The notes under the pieces: generated by a model | What the model saw: only the letters and a program-made list of their open reading frames with translations | Database searches by the model: none | Told to the model about the DNA's origin: nothing | Shown: piece by piece, positions 17,632 to 25,749 of the stretch | How the letters are laid out: the number at the start of each line of letters is the position of its first letter | How positions within the stretch are numbered: the stretch's first letter is position 1 | Origin: Altibacter sp. | GTDB taxonomy: Bacteria; Bacteroidota; Bacteroidia; Flavobacteriales; Flavobacteriaceae | Length of the DNA stretch: 59,766 nt | Assembly (NCBI GenBank): GCA_002696485.1 | Contig: NZTP01000025.1 | Span: 1-59,766 of the forward strand | Direction of reading: 5' to 3' | Translations under genes and position numbers: made by a program

Positions 17632-19404
17632 ATGGCGTCGCATTACGAAGCACCTATTAGAAGACCCTTAGTTACAGGCGATAAATCCTACCACGATGTT
17701 ACTGTGGATGTGGCTGCCCCTGTGGAAGGCAAAGCCAATAAATCTTGGTGGATAGTATTCACTATTGCCCTAGTAGCCTTTTTGTGGGGAGTGGGGTGTA
17801 TCATTTACACCGTCTCAACAGGAATTGGTGTCTGGGGACTTAATAAAACCGTGAATTGGGCTTGGGATATTACCAACTTTGTATGGTGGGTAGGTATTGG
17901 TCACGCAGGAACCTTGATCTCTGCGGTACTGTTGCTCTTCCGTCAAAAGTGGAGAATGGCGATCAACAGATCAGCAGAAGCAATGACCATCTTCTCGGTA
18001 ATTCAAGCAGGTCTTTTCCCAATTATTCACATGGGTCGTCCATGGTTAGCGTATTGGGTATTGCCAATTCCAAACCAATTTGGTTCCTTATGGGTGAACT
18101 TTAACTCACCGTTGCTATGGGACGTATTTGCGATCTCTACGTATCTTTCGGTTTCATTGGTATTTTGGTGGACTGGTTTATTGCCCGACTTCGCGATGAT
18201 TCGTGACCGTGCAATCACGCCATTTACAAAACGAGTTTACAGTATTTTGTCCTTTGGATGGAGCGGTCGTGCGAAAGACTGGCAACGTTTCGAAGAAGTT
18301 TCTTTGGTATTGGCCGGTTTGGCAACACCGCTTGTACTTTCGGTACATACCATTGTATCCTTTGACTTTGCTACGTCGGTAATCCCGGGTTGGCATACCA
18401 CCATCTTCCCACCGTACTTTGTGGCAGGAGCGATCTTTTCGGGGTTTGCCATGGTGAATACGCTCTTGATCATTATGCGGAAGGTGTCTAATCTCGAAGA
18501 CTATATCACAGTACAGCATATTGAGCTCATGAATATCGTGATCATGCTTACCGGTTCTATAGTAGGGGTAGCTTACATTACCGAATTGTTCATTGCTTGG
18601 TACTCGGGGGTAGAGTACGAACAATATGCATTCCTTAATCGCGCTACAGGACCGTATTGGTGGGCATATTGGGCGATGATGACCTGTAACGTATTTTCTC
18701 CACAATTTATGTGGTTCAAGAAACTACGTACCAGTATCATGTTCTCGTTCTTTATCTCTATTGTTGTGAACATCGGGATGTGGTTTGAACGATTTGTGAT
18801 TATTGTAACATCTTTACACCGCGATTATCTACCGTCTTCTTGGACGATGTTCTCACCGACCTTTGTCGATATTGGAATCTTTATTGGAACCATTGGATTC
18901 TTCTTCGTATTGTTCTTATTATATTCCAGAACATTCCCTGTAATTGCACAGGCAGAAGTAAAATCTATTTTGAAGTCCTCCGGAAGTAAATACAAGGAGC
19001 TACGTGAAAAGCATGGAGACGATGTAAAACATTATTCTCCACTGGTTCGTGAACCGGAAGCAAATTCGACGCAGCTTGATGAAACGAGCACTGATTATAC
19101 AGATACGGTAAGTCCCGGAGCGGTAGCCGACACACAGCTTCAGAAAGAAAGAACAGAAAGCCTCTTGGATAGCATTGGACGATTCGATCCTGCCACTCAA
19201 ACGCAAGACGACTTAAAACTAATAAGCGGTGTCGGACCTGTCATGGAACAGAAATTACACCAATTAGGAATCTATACATTTGAGCAGGTGAGCCGAATGA
19301 CCGACAGAGAATACGATTTATTGGACAGCATCATCGATGAGTTTCCCGGAAGAGCGAAACGTGACGATTGGGCAGGACAAGCAGCTAAACTTAAAAACAA
19401 CTAG
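17632..19404 (+). CDS. actC: Alternative complex III subunit ActC with HhH tail
   Basis: This 590-residue NrfD-like integral membrane protein probably forms the menaquinol site. About ten hydrophobic helices occupy residues 40-440, with family segments such as WWVGIGHAGTLISA and GRPWLAYW. After the last helix comes a polar linker (about 445-520), then a helix-hairpin-helix domain with LKLISGVGP (G533-P536), LHQLGIYTF and the closing FPGRAKRDDWAGQA. This tail resembles the HhH tail reported on some NuoE proteins and the COG3743 family. NrfD-type ActC proteins generally end soon after the helices, so the tail is unusual. The actD start lies 4 bases beyond. Confidence 0.93.
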   Translation: MASHYEAPIRRPLVTGDKSYHDVTVDVAAPVEGKANKSWWIVFTIALVAFLWGVGCIIYTVSTGIGVWGLNKTVNWAWDITNFVWWVGIGHAGTLISAVLLLFRQKWRMAINRSAEAMTIFSVIQAGLFPIIHMGRPWLAYWVLPIPNQFGSLWVNFNSPLLWDVFAISTYLSVSLVFWWTGLLPDFAMIRDRAITPFTKRVYSILSFGWSGRAKDWQRFEEVSLVLAGLATPLVLSVHTIVSFDFATSVIPGWHTTIFPPYFVAGAIFSGFAMVNTLLIIMRKVSNLEDYITVQHIELMNIVIMLTGSIVGVAYITELFIAWYSGVEYEQYAFLNRATGPYWWAYWAMMTCNVFSPQFMWFKKLRTSIMFSFFISIVVNIGMWFERFVIIVTSLHRDYLPSSWTMFSPTFVDIGIFIGTIGFFFVLFLLYSRTFPVIAQAEVKSILKSSGSKYKELREKHGDDVKHYSPLVREPEANSTQLDETSTDYTDTVSPGAVADTQLQKERTESLLDSIGRFDPATQTQDDLKLISGVGPVMEQKLHQLGIYTFEQVSRMTDREYDLLDSIIDEFPGRAKRDDWAGQAAKLKNN

Positions 19405-19408
19405 TAGT

Positions 19409-19945
19409 ATGGCATCTAAAGTAATTCACGCTCTTTACACAGATGACGACATCTTAATGCAAGCCGTTAAGCAGGTTCGTAGTGAACGTTACCATATTGA
19501 AGAAGTATATACTCCTTTCCCGGTACACGGATTGGACAAAGCAATGGGCTTAGCGCCCACTAGAATCGCAATTACATCTTTTATGTATGGATTGGTTGGG
19601 TTATCTGTTGCGATCGTAATGATGAATTATATCATGATCCAAGATTGGCCGCAGGATATTGGAGGAAAACCAAGTTTTAGCTACATTGAGAATATGCCGG
19701 CTTTTGTCCCTATTATGTTTGAAATGACCGTCTTTTTTGCGGCGCACCTTATGGTAATAACATTCTATATGCGCAGTAAATTATGGCCCTTTAAAAAAGC
19801 TGAAAATCCGGATGTACGTACAACAGACGACCATTTCTTAATGGCGATCGATGCAGGTCATCACGATGTAGAAAAACTTTCAAAGTTTTTATACGATACC
19901 GGAGCATTGGAAATTAGTTTAATTGAAAATGACGAAGACCACTAA
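19409..19945 (+). CDS. actD: Alternative complex III subunit ActD (DUF3341)
   Basis: This 178-residue protein has an N-terminal cytoplasmic part with HALYTDDDILMQAVKQV, typical of DUF3341, and two membrane helices (about 55-77 and 105-127). It binds the ActC/ActF core in known complexes. I chose the ATG at 19409 because the upstream in-frame ATG at 19337 lies within actC and the family starts near MASKVIHALY. Only a few bases separate it from its neighbours; the stop codon is directly followed by the ActE start. A 45-residue C-terminal region with RTTDDHFLMAIDAGHHD completes the usual family pattern. Confidence 0.93.
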   Translation: MASKVIHALYTDDDILMQAVKQVRSERYHIEEVYTPFPVHGLDKAMGLAPTRIAITSFMYGLVGLSVAIVMMNYIMIQDWPQDIGGKPSFSYIENMPAFVPIMFEMTVFFAAHLMVITFYMRSKLWPFKKAENPDVRTTDDHFLMAIDAGHHDVEKLSKFLYDTGALEISLIENDEDH

Positions 19946-19946
19946 T

Positions 19947-20624
19947 ATGAAGAAGATCTTAAATATAAGCCTTACCCTTTTTGTGGCAGCTCTTTTGGTT
20001 TCTTGTTTCGATTCTAACAGACCAAATTATCAATACATGGACAACATGTATGAACCTGTTGGCTATGAAACCTATGGCAATTATGAAATATTTCCCGGGG
20101 GGCAAGAAGCGATGTTGCCTGCCGAAGGGTCCATTCCAAGAGGATGGCAACCTTACGATTATGAAAATTCTACCGCAGGTCTCGAACTGGCAAGAGCAGA
20201 ATTGAAGAATCCGCTTGAAGTTACAGAAGAGAATTTAGCTGCCGGAGGACAATTGTATACCATTTACTGCGCTGTGTGTCATGGAGATAAAGGTGATGGA
20301 CAAGGAATATTAGCACAACGCGAAAAGTTTTTGGGAATACCAAGCTACGGTGATGCAGGACGGAATATTACCGAAGGAAGTGTGTATCACGTTCAAATGT
20401 TTGGTCTTAATGCCATGGGGTCCTATGCGTCACAAACCAACGAATTAGAGCGCTGGCAGATTACACAACACGTCATGAACCTAACTGCTGCACTTAAAGG
20501 AGAACCTTTATTGGTGCCTGTTGGAAAGGATAGTTTGAATGTCAATACACCACAAATGGTAACGACTTCAGGAGTATCTGAAGCCACAACAGATGAAGGT
20601 GAAGATAATAATTTAGAGAATTAA
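19947..20624 (+). CDS. actE: Alternative complex III mono-haem lipoprotein ActE
   Basis: This 225-residue lipoprotein has a signal ending in ALLVSC (Cys20), and a cytochrome c domain with CAVCH (108-112) after the segment NLAAGGQLYTIY. Met in FGLNAMGSYASQ is a candidate sixth ligand. It should be the exit haem of the complex, anchored to the periplasmic face of the inner membrane. The ATG at 19947 starts directly after the actD stop; an earlier in-frame ATG (19923) would overlap actD and spoil the signal peptide. The C-terminal 30 residues are acidic and probably disordered. Confidence 0.92.
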   Translation: MKKILNISLTLFVAALLVSCFDSNRPNYQYMDNMYEPVGYETYGNYEIFPGGQEAMLPAEGSIPRGWQPYDYENSTAGLELARAELKNPLEVTEENLAAGGQLYTIYCAVCHGDKGDGQGILAQREKFLGIPSYGDAGRNITEGSVYHVQMFGLNAMGSYASQTNELERWQITQHVMNLTAALKGEPLLVPVGKDSLNVNTPQMVTTSGVSEATTDEGEDNNLEN

Positions 20625-20640
20625 GAGATTTTATAAAGAT

Positions 20641-21978
20641 ATGTATACGCTACCGAGTAAACTGAAACTTTTTGCGATCATTTTCATGGTCGTTGGAGCC
20701 ATTGGTATTATTTCCGGCTTTCTCACAGCTCCAAGCACAACGGCGGAAGTTAAAGAAATGATGGCAGGGCATCACGAGGAAGGTCATGGAGAAGATCATG
20801 ATGCTACTTCAATCCATGATGTATCCGACACTGCGACTACGGCCCATGATAGCGAAGAAGCACACCTTGAGCATACATTGCATCAAATGCAGAACAGACC
20901 TTGGTCTGCGCTCTATATTGCTTCTTTTTTCTTTTTTATGATTGCGTTGGGGACACTAGCGTTCTATGCAATACAGTATGCCGCACAAGCAGGATGGTCT
21001 CCGGTACTCTTTCGAGTGATGGAAGGAATTACGGCCTATCTGCCAATTGCTTCTATTATAATCTTTATCTTATTATTGCTTTCAGCATTTCACGTAAATC
21101 ATATCTTCCACTGGATGGACCCCGAATTGGTCAATCCGGAAAGCGAACACTACGACAAGTTAATTGACGGAAAGAGCGGTTGGTTAAACGTACCTTTCTT
21201 CTTGATACGCGCTGCTATTTACTTATTAGGATGGAACCTTTATCGCTATATCTCTCGCAGGAACTCTTTGCGTGATGACACTGCCGAAGACAATCGATGG
21301 TTCAAGAAGAATTTTAAATTATCAGCCGGGTTCTTGGTATTCTTTATCGTAACCGAATCCATGATGTCCTGGGACTGGATCATGAGTTTCGATCCGCATT
21401 GGTTTAGCACTTTATTTGGATGGTATGTATTCGCAGGAATGATGGTTTGTGCCATTACAGTGATCGCGATGGTAACCATTGTCCTGAAGTCGCAAGGATA
21501 TTTAGAATATGTAAACGATAGCCATATTCACGATTTGGCTAAATTCATGTTCGCTTTCAGTATTTTCTGGACCTATTTATGGTTCTCACAGTTTATGTTG
21601 ATCTGGTACGCAAATATTCCTGAAGAAGTAACTTATTTTGTGACACGAATAGAAGATTATAACCTGCCATTCTTTGGAATGCTGGTAATGAACTTTATAT
21701 TCCCGGTACTGCTCCTTATGAATAGTGATTACAAACGAGTGAATTGGTTTGTGATCCTTACGGGAATTGTAATTTTATTGGGACATTATGTAGATGTATT
21801 TAACATGGTAATGCCGGGAACGGTAGGTACTTCATGGTATATTGGTTTACCTGAAATAGGTTCCATCTTATTTTTCTTTGGACTGTTTGTTTGGGTTGTC
21901 TTTACAGCTCTTACTAAAGCTCCGCTATTGGCGAAACGCAATCCGTTCATTAAGGAGAGTAAGCATTTTCATTATTAA
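20641..21978 (+). CDS. actF: Alternative complex III subunit ActF
   Basis: This 445-residue NrfD-related membrane protein is the second quinone-type core subunit. One N-terminal helix (about 10-28) is followed by a His- and acid-rich loop (about 40-80, with GHHEEGHGEDHD) and then about nine more helices. Conserved-looking features include FHVNHIFHWMDPE, SWDWIMSFDPHWFSTLFGWY and SQFMLIWYANIPEE, which are typical of this family. It pairs with ActC in the membrane. It lies 16 bases after actE and 25 bases before coxB. The loop is placed on the periplasmic side if the first helix enters from the cytoplasm. Confidence 0.92.
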   Translation: MYTLPSKLKLFAIIFMVVGAIGIISGFLTAPSTTAEVKEMMAGHHEEGHGEDHDATSIHDVSDTATTAHDSEEAHLEHTLHQMQNRPWSALYIASFFFFMIALGTLAFYAIQYAAQAGWSPVLFRVMEGITAYLPIASIIIFILLLLSAFHVNHIFHWMDPELVNPESEHYDKLIDGKSGWLNVPFFLIRAAIYLLGWNLYRYISRRNSLRDDTAEDNRWFKKNFKLSAGFLVFFIVTESMMSWDWIMSFDPHWFSTLFGWYVFAGMMVCAITVIAMVTIVLKSQGYLEYVNDSHIHDLAKFMFAFSIFWTYLWFSQFMLIWYANIPEEVTYFVTRIEDYNLPFFGMLVMNFIFPVLLLMNSDYKRVNWFVILTGIVILLGHYVDVFNMVMPGTVGTSWYIGLPEIGSILFFFGLFVWVVFTALTKAPLLAKRNPFIKESKHFHY

Positions 21979-22003
21979 TTAAACGTATAGAAGACAGATA
22001 ACG

Positions 22004-23065
22004 ATGACCGCATTTTTAGTAGTATTAGTAATCATTCTTTTTGGAGTTGCTGCCCTGCAAATGAGCAAGATATTTAAAATGTCAAGAGGAAAGCAAACAG
22101 ACACTTCAGAGATTGCCGACGATAAGGATAACAATATTAACGGTTACCTTATGCTTGGACTTGTCTTGTTCACTTACTTACTCCTTATTGTCTGTTTTTG
22201 GAAATGGGGAGATGTATTGCTTCCAAAAGCAGCTTCAGAACACGGTACTGGAATAGATAACCTCATGTTGGTCTCTATGATCCTTATTTTCATTGTAGGG
22301 TTTTTTACATTGTGGTTGCTTAGTTACTTTGCTTTTAAATATAGAGGTAAAACAGGACAAAGAGCTACCTTCTTTGCCGATAATGACAAACTGGAATTTA
22401 TATGGACCATCATTCCGGTAATTGTGTTGGCAGGTCTTATTATCTACGGATTGTTTACTTGGACCGATATCATGAATATCGATACTGAAGATGACCCCAT
22501 GGTGGTTGAACTCTACGCGTATCAATTCGACTGGAGAGCTCGTTACGGGGGAAATGATAATACCTTAGGAGAAGCAAACGTTCGATTGATAGAAGGAGTG
22601 AACCAATTGGGAGTGGATGCCTCAGACCCGAATGCTCAAGATGATATTGTGGTGAACGAATTACACTTACCTGTTGGTAGAAAAGTAATCTTCAAGATGC
22701 GATCTCAGGATGTGCTACACTCTGCATATATGCCGCATTTTAGAGCACAAATGAACTGTGTCCCCGGTATGATTACGCAATTTGCGTTTACCCCAACCAT
22801 CACAACAGCAGAAATGCGTCAAGATGAAGAAGTAGTAGCGAAAGTTCAAAAGATCAATGAACTCAGAAGAGAGAAAAGCGCTGCTTTGGCTGCCAAGGGC
22901 GAAGAAGCTTTAGAGCCTTATGAATTCGATTATCTGCTCCTTTGTAATAAAATTTGCGGAACCAACCACTATAATATGCAAATGAAGATCGTAGTGGAAA
23001 CACAAGAAGAGTATGACGCATGGATCGCTCAACAAGCAACCATTGCCGAAGCTTTAAAACAATAA
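22004..23065 (+). CDS. coxB: Cytochrome c oxidase subunit II
   Basis: This 353-residue membrane-anchored subunit carries the CuA centre, which accepts electrons from cytochrome c. Three hydrophobic segments precede the periplasmic domain (N-terminal, about 45-65 and 85-110, plus about 140-162 in FIWTIIPVIVLAGLIIYGLF). CuA ligands are His239 (VLHSAY) and the cluster Cys314, Cys318, His322, Met325 in CNKICGTNHYNM. The usual Glu between the cysteines is Lys; only its backbone carbonyl binds copper, so function should hold. There is no fused cytochrome c domain. The gene sits with act subunits, consistent with a physical or functional supercomplex. Confidence 0.95.
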   Translation: MTAFLVVLVIILFGVAALQMSKIFKMSRGKQTDTSEIADDKDNNINGYLMLGLVLFTYLLLIVCFWKWGDVLLPKAASEHGTGIDNLMLVSMILIFIVGFFTLWLLSYFAFKYRGKTGQRATFFADNDKLEFIWTIIPVIVLAGLIIYGLFTWTDIMNIDTEDDPMVVELYAYQFDWRARYGGNDNTLGEANVRLIEGVNQLGVDASDPNAQDDIVVNELHLPVGRKVIFKMRSQDVLHSAYMPHFRAQMNCVPGMITQFAFTPTITTAEMRQDEEVVAKVQKINELRREKSAALAAKGEEALEPYEFDYLLLCNKICGTNHYNMQMKIVVETQEEYDAWIAQQATIAEALKQ

Positions 23066-23084
23066 TAAAATAGCTTAAAAAGAT

Positions 23085-24911
23085 ATGTCAGCACACGCAC
23101 ACGACCACGCAGTAGATCATCACGACGATCACGGGCATCATCATAAAGAGACGTTTATCACTAAATATATCTTTAGCCAAGATCATAAAATGATCTCAAA
23201 GCAATACCTAATTACCGGATTGTTTATGGGAATCATCGGAATTGCCATGTCTCTTCTTTTTAGATTACAACTTGCCTGGCCCGACAAAGAATTCACCATC
23301 TACGAGGTCCTTTTAGGCAAGTGGGGTGAAGGGGGCGTAATGGATCCAAGCGTCTATCTAGCATTGGTTACCATACACGGTACGATCATGGTTTTCTTCG
23401 TGTTAACGGCCGGTTTGAGTGGTACCTTTAGCAACTTATTGATTCCGCTTCAAATTGGAGCACGTGATATGGCGTCCGGTTTCTTGAATATGGTATCGTA
23501 TTGGTTGTTCTTCCTTTCGAGTGTAATCATGGTATTGTCCTTATTTGTTGAAGCAGGACCTGCATCTGCCGGATGGACCATTTATCCACCGTTAAGTGCT
23601 TTACCGCAGGCCATACCGGGATCGGGAGCGGGAATGACGCTTTGGCTTGTTTCCATGGCGATCTTTATTGCCTCATCTTTGCTTGGTTCGTTGAACTATA
23701 TCGTGACTGTAATTAACTTGCGTACAAAAGGTATGTCGATGACACGCCTTCCTTTGACTATTTGGGCTTTCTTTGTGACAGCGATCATTGGGGTGGTTTC
23801 CTTCCCGGTATTACTTTCAGCAGCCTTAATGCTAATCATGGACAGGAGTTTTGGAACATCATTCTTCCTTTCAGATATTTATATAGCCGGTGAAGTACTA
23901 CATAATCAGGGGGGATCTCCTGTATTGTTCGAACACCTGTTTTGGTTCTTAGGACACCCGGAAGTATATATCGTGATTCTGCCCGCCATGGGAATGGTTT
24001 CAGAAATTATGGCCACCAATGCGCGTAAACCAATTTTTGGTTACAGAGCGATGGTCGCTTCTATTCTAGCTATTGCATTCTTGTCCACGATTGTTTGGGG
24101 ACATCACATGTTTATTTCAGGAATGAATCCGTTTTTGGGATCGGTATTTACCTTTACCACCCTACTGATCGCAATACCTTCTGCTGTAAAATCCTTTAAC
24201 TGGATCACAACGCTCTGGAGGGGAAACCTTCAAATGAACACCGGAATGCTGTTTTCTATAGGATTTGTATCTACGTTTATTACGGGTGGTTTAACAGGGA
24301 TCATTCTAGGGGACAGTGCCTTGGATATTAACGTACACGATACCTACTTTGTAGTAGCACATTTCCACTTGGTAATGGGTATTTCTGCATTGTATGGACT
24401 GTTTGCAGGAGTATATCATTGGTTCCCCAAAATGTTTGAAGGTCGTATGTTGAATAAGAAATTGGGCTATGTACATTTTTGGGTAACTGTGATTGGAGCC
24501 TATGGGGTATTCTTCCCTATGCACTTTATTGGAATGGCCGGCTTACCGAGACGTTACTATACCAATACGAACTTCCCTTATTTTGATGATCTGGCAGATG
24601 TCAATGTAGTAATCTCTATTTTCGCATTCATTACAGCGGCAGCTCAAGTGGTCTTCTTATACAACTTTATTCATTCTATGTTCTACGGAAAGAAAGGGCC
24701 GAAAAATCCTTGGAACGCTACCACGTTAGAATGGACTGCCGAAGTAAAACATATTCACGGAAACTGGGATGGTCCTATTCCTGAAGTACATAGATGGGCC
24801 TACGATTATAGTAAGCTCAACAAAGATGAAACTGATTATGTGATTCCCGGACAAGACTTTGTTCCGCAACACATACCCATGCAAGAGCATGAAGAAGAAA
24901 TGCATCATTAA
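23085..24911 (+). CDS. coxA: Cytochrome c oxidase subunit I
   Basis: This 608-residue, 12-helix catalytic subunit reduces O2 and pumps protons. CuB ligands are His291 (HPEVY with Tyr295 for the His-Tyr crosslink) and His340-His341 (WGHHMF). Haem ligands are His426 and His428 in VVAHFHLVMG, with HDTYF just before. The first 21 residues contain nine His in a His/Asp-rich tail, not part of the core family. Many A-type oxidases carry a YSHP-like Glu site; here GHPEVYIVILPAMG is intact. Last gene of the act-cox run, followed by a strong terminator. Confidence 0.97.
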   Translation: MSAHAHDHAVDHHDDHGHHHKETFITKYIFSQDHKMISKQYLITGLFMGIIGIAMSLLFRLQLAWPDKEFTIYEVLLGKWGEGGVMDPSVYLALVTIHGTIMVFFVLTAGLSGTFSNLLIPLQIGARDMASGFLNMVSYWLFFLSSVIMVLSLFVEAGPASAGWTIYPPLSALPQAIPGSGAGMTLWLVSMAIFIASSLLGSLNYIVTVINLRTKGMSMTRLPLTIWAFFVTAIIGVVSFPVLLSAALMLIMDRSFGTSFFLSDIYIAGEVLHNQGGSPVLFEHLFWFLGHPEVYIVILPAMGMVSEIMATNARKPIFGYRAMVASILAIAFLSTIVWGHHMFISGMNPFLGSVFTFTTLLIAIPSAVKSFNWITTLWRGNLQMNTGMLFSIGFVSTFITGGLTGIILGDSALDINVHDTYFVVAHFHLVMGISALYGLFAGVYHWFPKMFEGRMLNKKLGYVHFWVTVIGAYGVFFPMHFIGMAGLPRRYYTNTNFPYFDDLADVNVVISIFAFITAAAQVVFLYNFIHSMFYGKKGPKNPWNATTLEWTAEVKHIHGNWDGPIPEVHRWAYDYSKLNKDETDYVIPGQDFVPQHIPMQEHEEEMHH

Positions 24912-24921
24912 CCCCATTACT

Positions 24922-24952
24922 AAAAAATCCTCTCAATATGAGAGGATTTTTT
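24922..24952 (+). terminator. Terminator of the act-cox operon
   Basis: AAAAAATCCTCTCA (24922-24935) pairs with TGAGAGGATTTTTT (24939-24952) around a 3-base loop. It is a 14-bp stem with the T run built in, 11 bases after coxA. Confidence 0.92.
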
Positions 24953-24976
24953 TATATAATTACGTGATTTCCCGTA

Positions 24977-25007
24977 TTGCGTTTTGAACGATCCTGCTTT
25001 AAATTTG
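24977..25007 (+). promoter_or_regulatory. Promoter for a predicted small RNA
   Basis: TTG (24977-24979), a 20-base spacer, then TAAATTTG (25000-25007). The geometry is identical to the promoters of ctaB (44787) and of the SCO cluster (47941) in this window. Transcription should start near 25013. Confidence 0.65.
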
Positions 25008-25012
25008 AAGGA

Positions 25013-25085
25013 GGTTTAATTCTATTAGTGTTCGACGAGAACATTAATATAAAGGATCCGAGAGCAACCGTTCTCGGATTTTTTA
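25013..25085 (+). ncRNA. Predicted small RNA, two hairpins
   Basis: A roughly 70-base transcript is bounded by a good promoter and an intrinsic terminator, with no convincing reading frame. Hairpin 1 pairs 25023-25033 with 25039-25049 (11 bp including one G-U) around GACGA. Hairpin 2 is the terminator (25056-25063 with 25072-25079, then T6). An AAGGAGG sequence at 25007-25013 lies at the promoter edge. No known RNA family is recognised. It stands between coxA and the convergent peroxiredoxin gene, and its 3' end reaches the last codons of that gene on the other strand. Confidence 0.5.
25056..25085 (+). terminator. Intrinsic terminator of the small RNA
   Basis: ATCCGAGA (25056-25063) pairs with TCTCGGAT (25072-25079), followed by TTTTTTATTTT. 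The T run is on the plus strand, so it ends rightward transcription rather than that of the leftward peroxiredoxin gene. Confidence 0.8.
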
Positions 25086-25592
25086 TTTTCCACCCCTTGC
25101 CGGATATCCTTCATCCTTAACAAATGTTATCGCTTTTATCAATGCATCAAACTCGGGCCGGGCAAAGGGCATAGTTTGGATAGCTGAACCGTAGAGTGTG
25201 CCATCGGGATTTACAAGAAACAAACCGGGTTCCGAAAATACGTCCGGTTCTTCGTCTTTGATCGCATGCGAAATGTAAAGACCAAGGTTGCGCGCAGTGG
25301 CTTCATCCAATCCGTATCCTAACGGGATGTCTTCAATATCCCATTTTTCATATGTTTTTTTCGCTCTCTTTTCAGAATCCATGCTTATGGCTATCACATT
25401 CACACCCACATCTGTAAATTCTGGAAGCTTAGTTTGAAGACGCTCTAAATATTTTTTGCACACAGGGCAATGGAGCCCACGATAGAAGATCATCATTGTA
25501 AATTGGTCAGGACGCTGATCTCCAAGGACCCAACGTGTTCCGTTCACCAAATCTATGGAAAGAGAGGGTACTTTTTCAGTTGGTTTAATCAT
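25083..25592 (-). CDS. Peroxiredoxin-like (AhpC/TSA) family protein
   Basis: This 169-residue thioredoxin-fold protein contains FYRGLHCPVCKKYL with Cys42 and Cys45, the motif of the AhpC/TSA-like proteins that carry CPxC rather than the classic PxxxTxxC site. It may reduce peroxides or thiols in the cytoplasm; the true substrate is not known. The segment VIAISMDSEKRAKKTYEKW and a final FVKDEGYPARG fit the family. I chose the ATG at 25592 because homologous proteins begin close to IKPxxKVPxL; an in-frame ATG at 25658 would add 22 residues without family support. It is divergent from ruvB. Confidence 0.85.
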   Translation of the reverse strand: MIKPTEKVPSLSIDLVNGTRWVLGDQRPDQFTMMIFYRGLHCPVCKKYLERLQTKLPEFTDVGVNVIAISMDSEKRAKKTYEKWDIEDIPLGYGLDEATARNLGLYISHAIKDEEPDVFSEPGLFLVNPDGTLYGSAIQTMPFARPEFDALIKAITFVKDEGYPARGGK

Positions 25593-25712
25593 AACAGTTT
25601 TTATTGATAAGATACGGGTTGACTCTGAAAGTGTCTCCCAAACCTTTGCTAAATACATGTTAATTCATTGTGAAGAAATGCATTGCTCGGTAACCACAAA
25701 TACGCTTACTCA

Positions 25713-25745
25713 TTGAATCTTGTTGAGAAACACTTCGTATATTTG
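25713..25745 (+). promoter_or_regulatory. Promoter candidate for ruvB
   Basis: TATATTTG (25738-25745) matches TAnnTTTG, with TTG at 25713-25715 (spacer 22). The -7 element ends only 5 bases before the ruvB ATG, so transcription would start at or next to the start codon. Confidence 0.45.
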
Positions 25746-25749
25746 TTAC

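Noticed and set aside
18178-18705. 175-codon minus-strand frame inside actC
   Set aside because: Shadow frame of a conserved membrane protein.
25028-25085. GTG-started short frame after AAGGAGG within the small RNA region
   Set aside because: It runs through both hairpins and on into the antisense of the peroxiredoxin gene, with no protein-like features; a structured RNA explains the region better.
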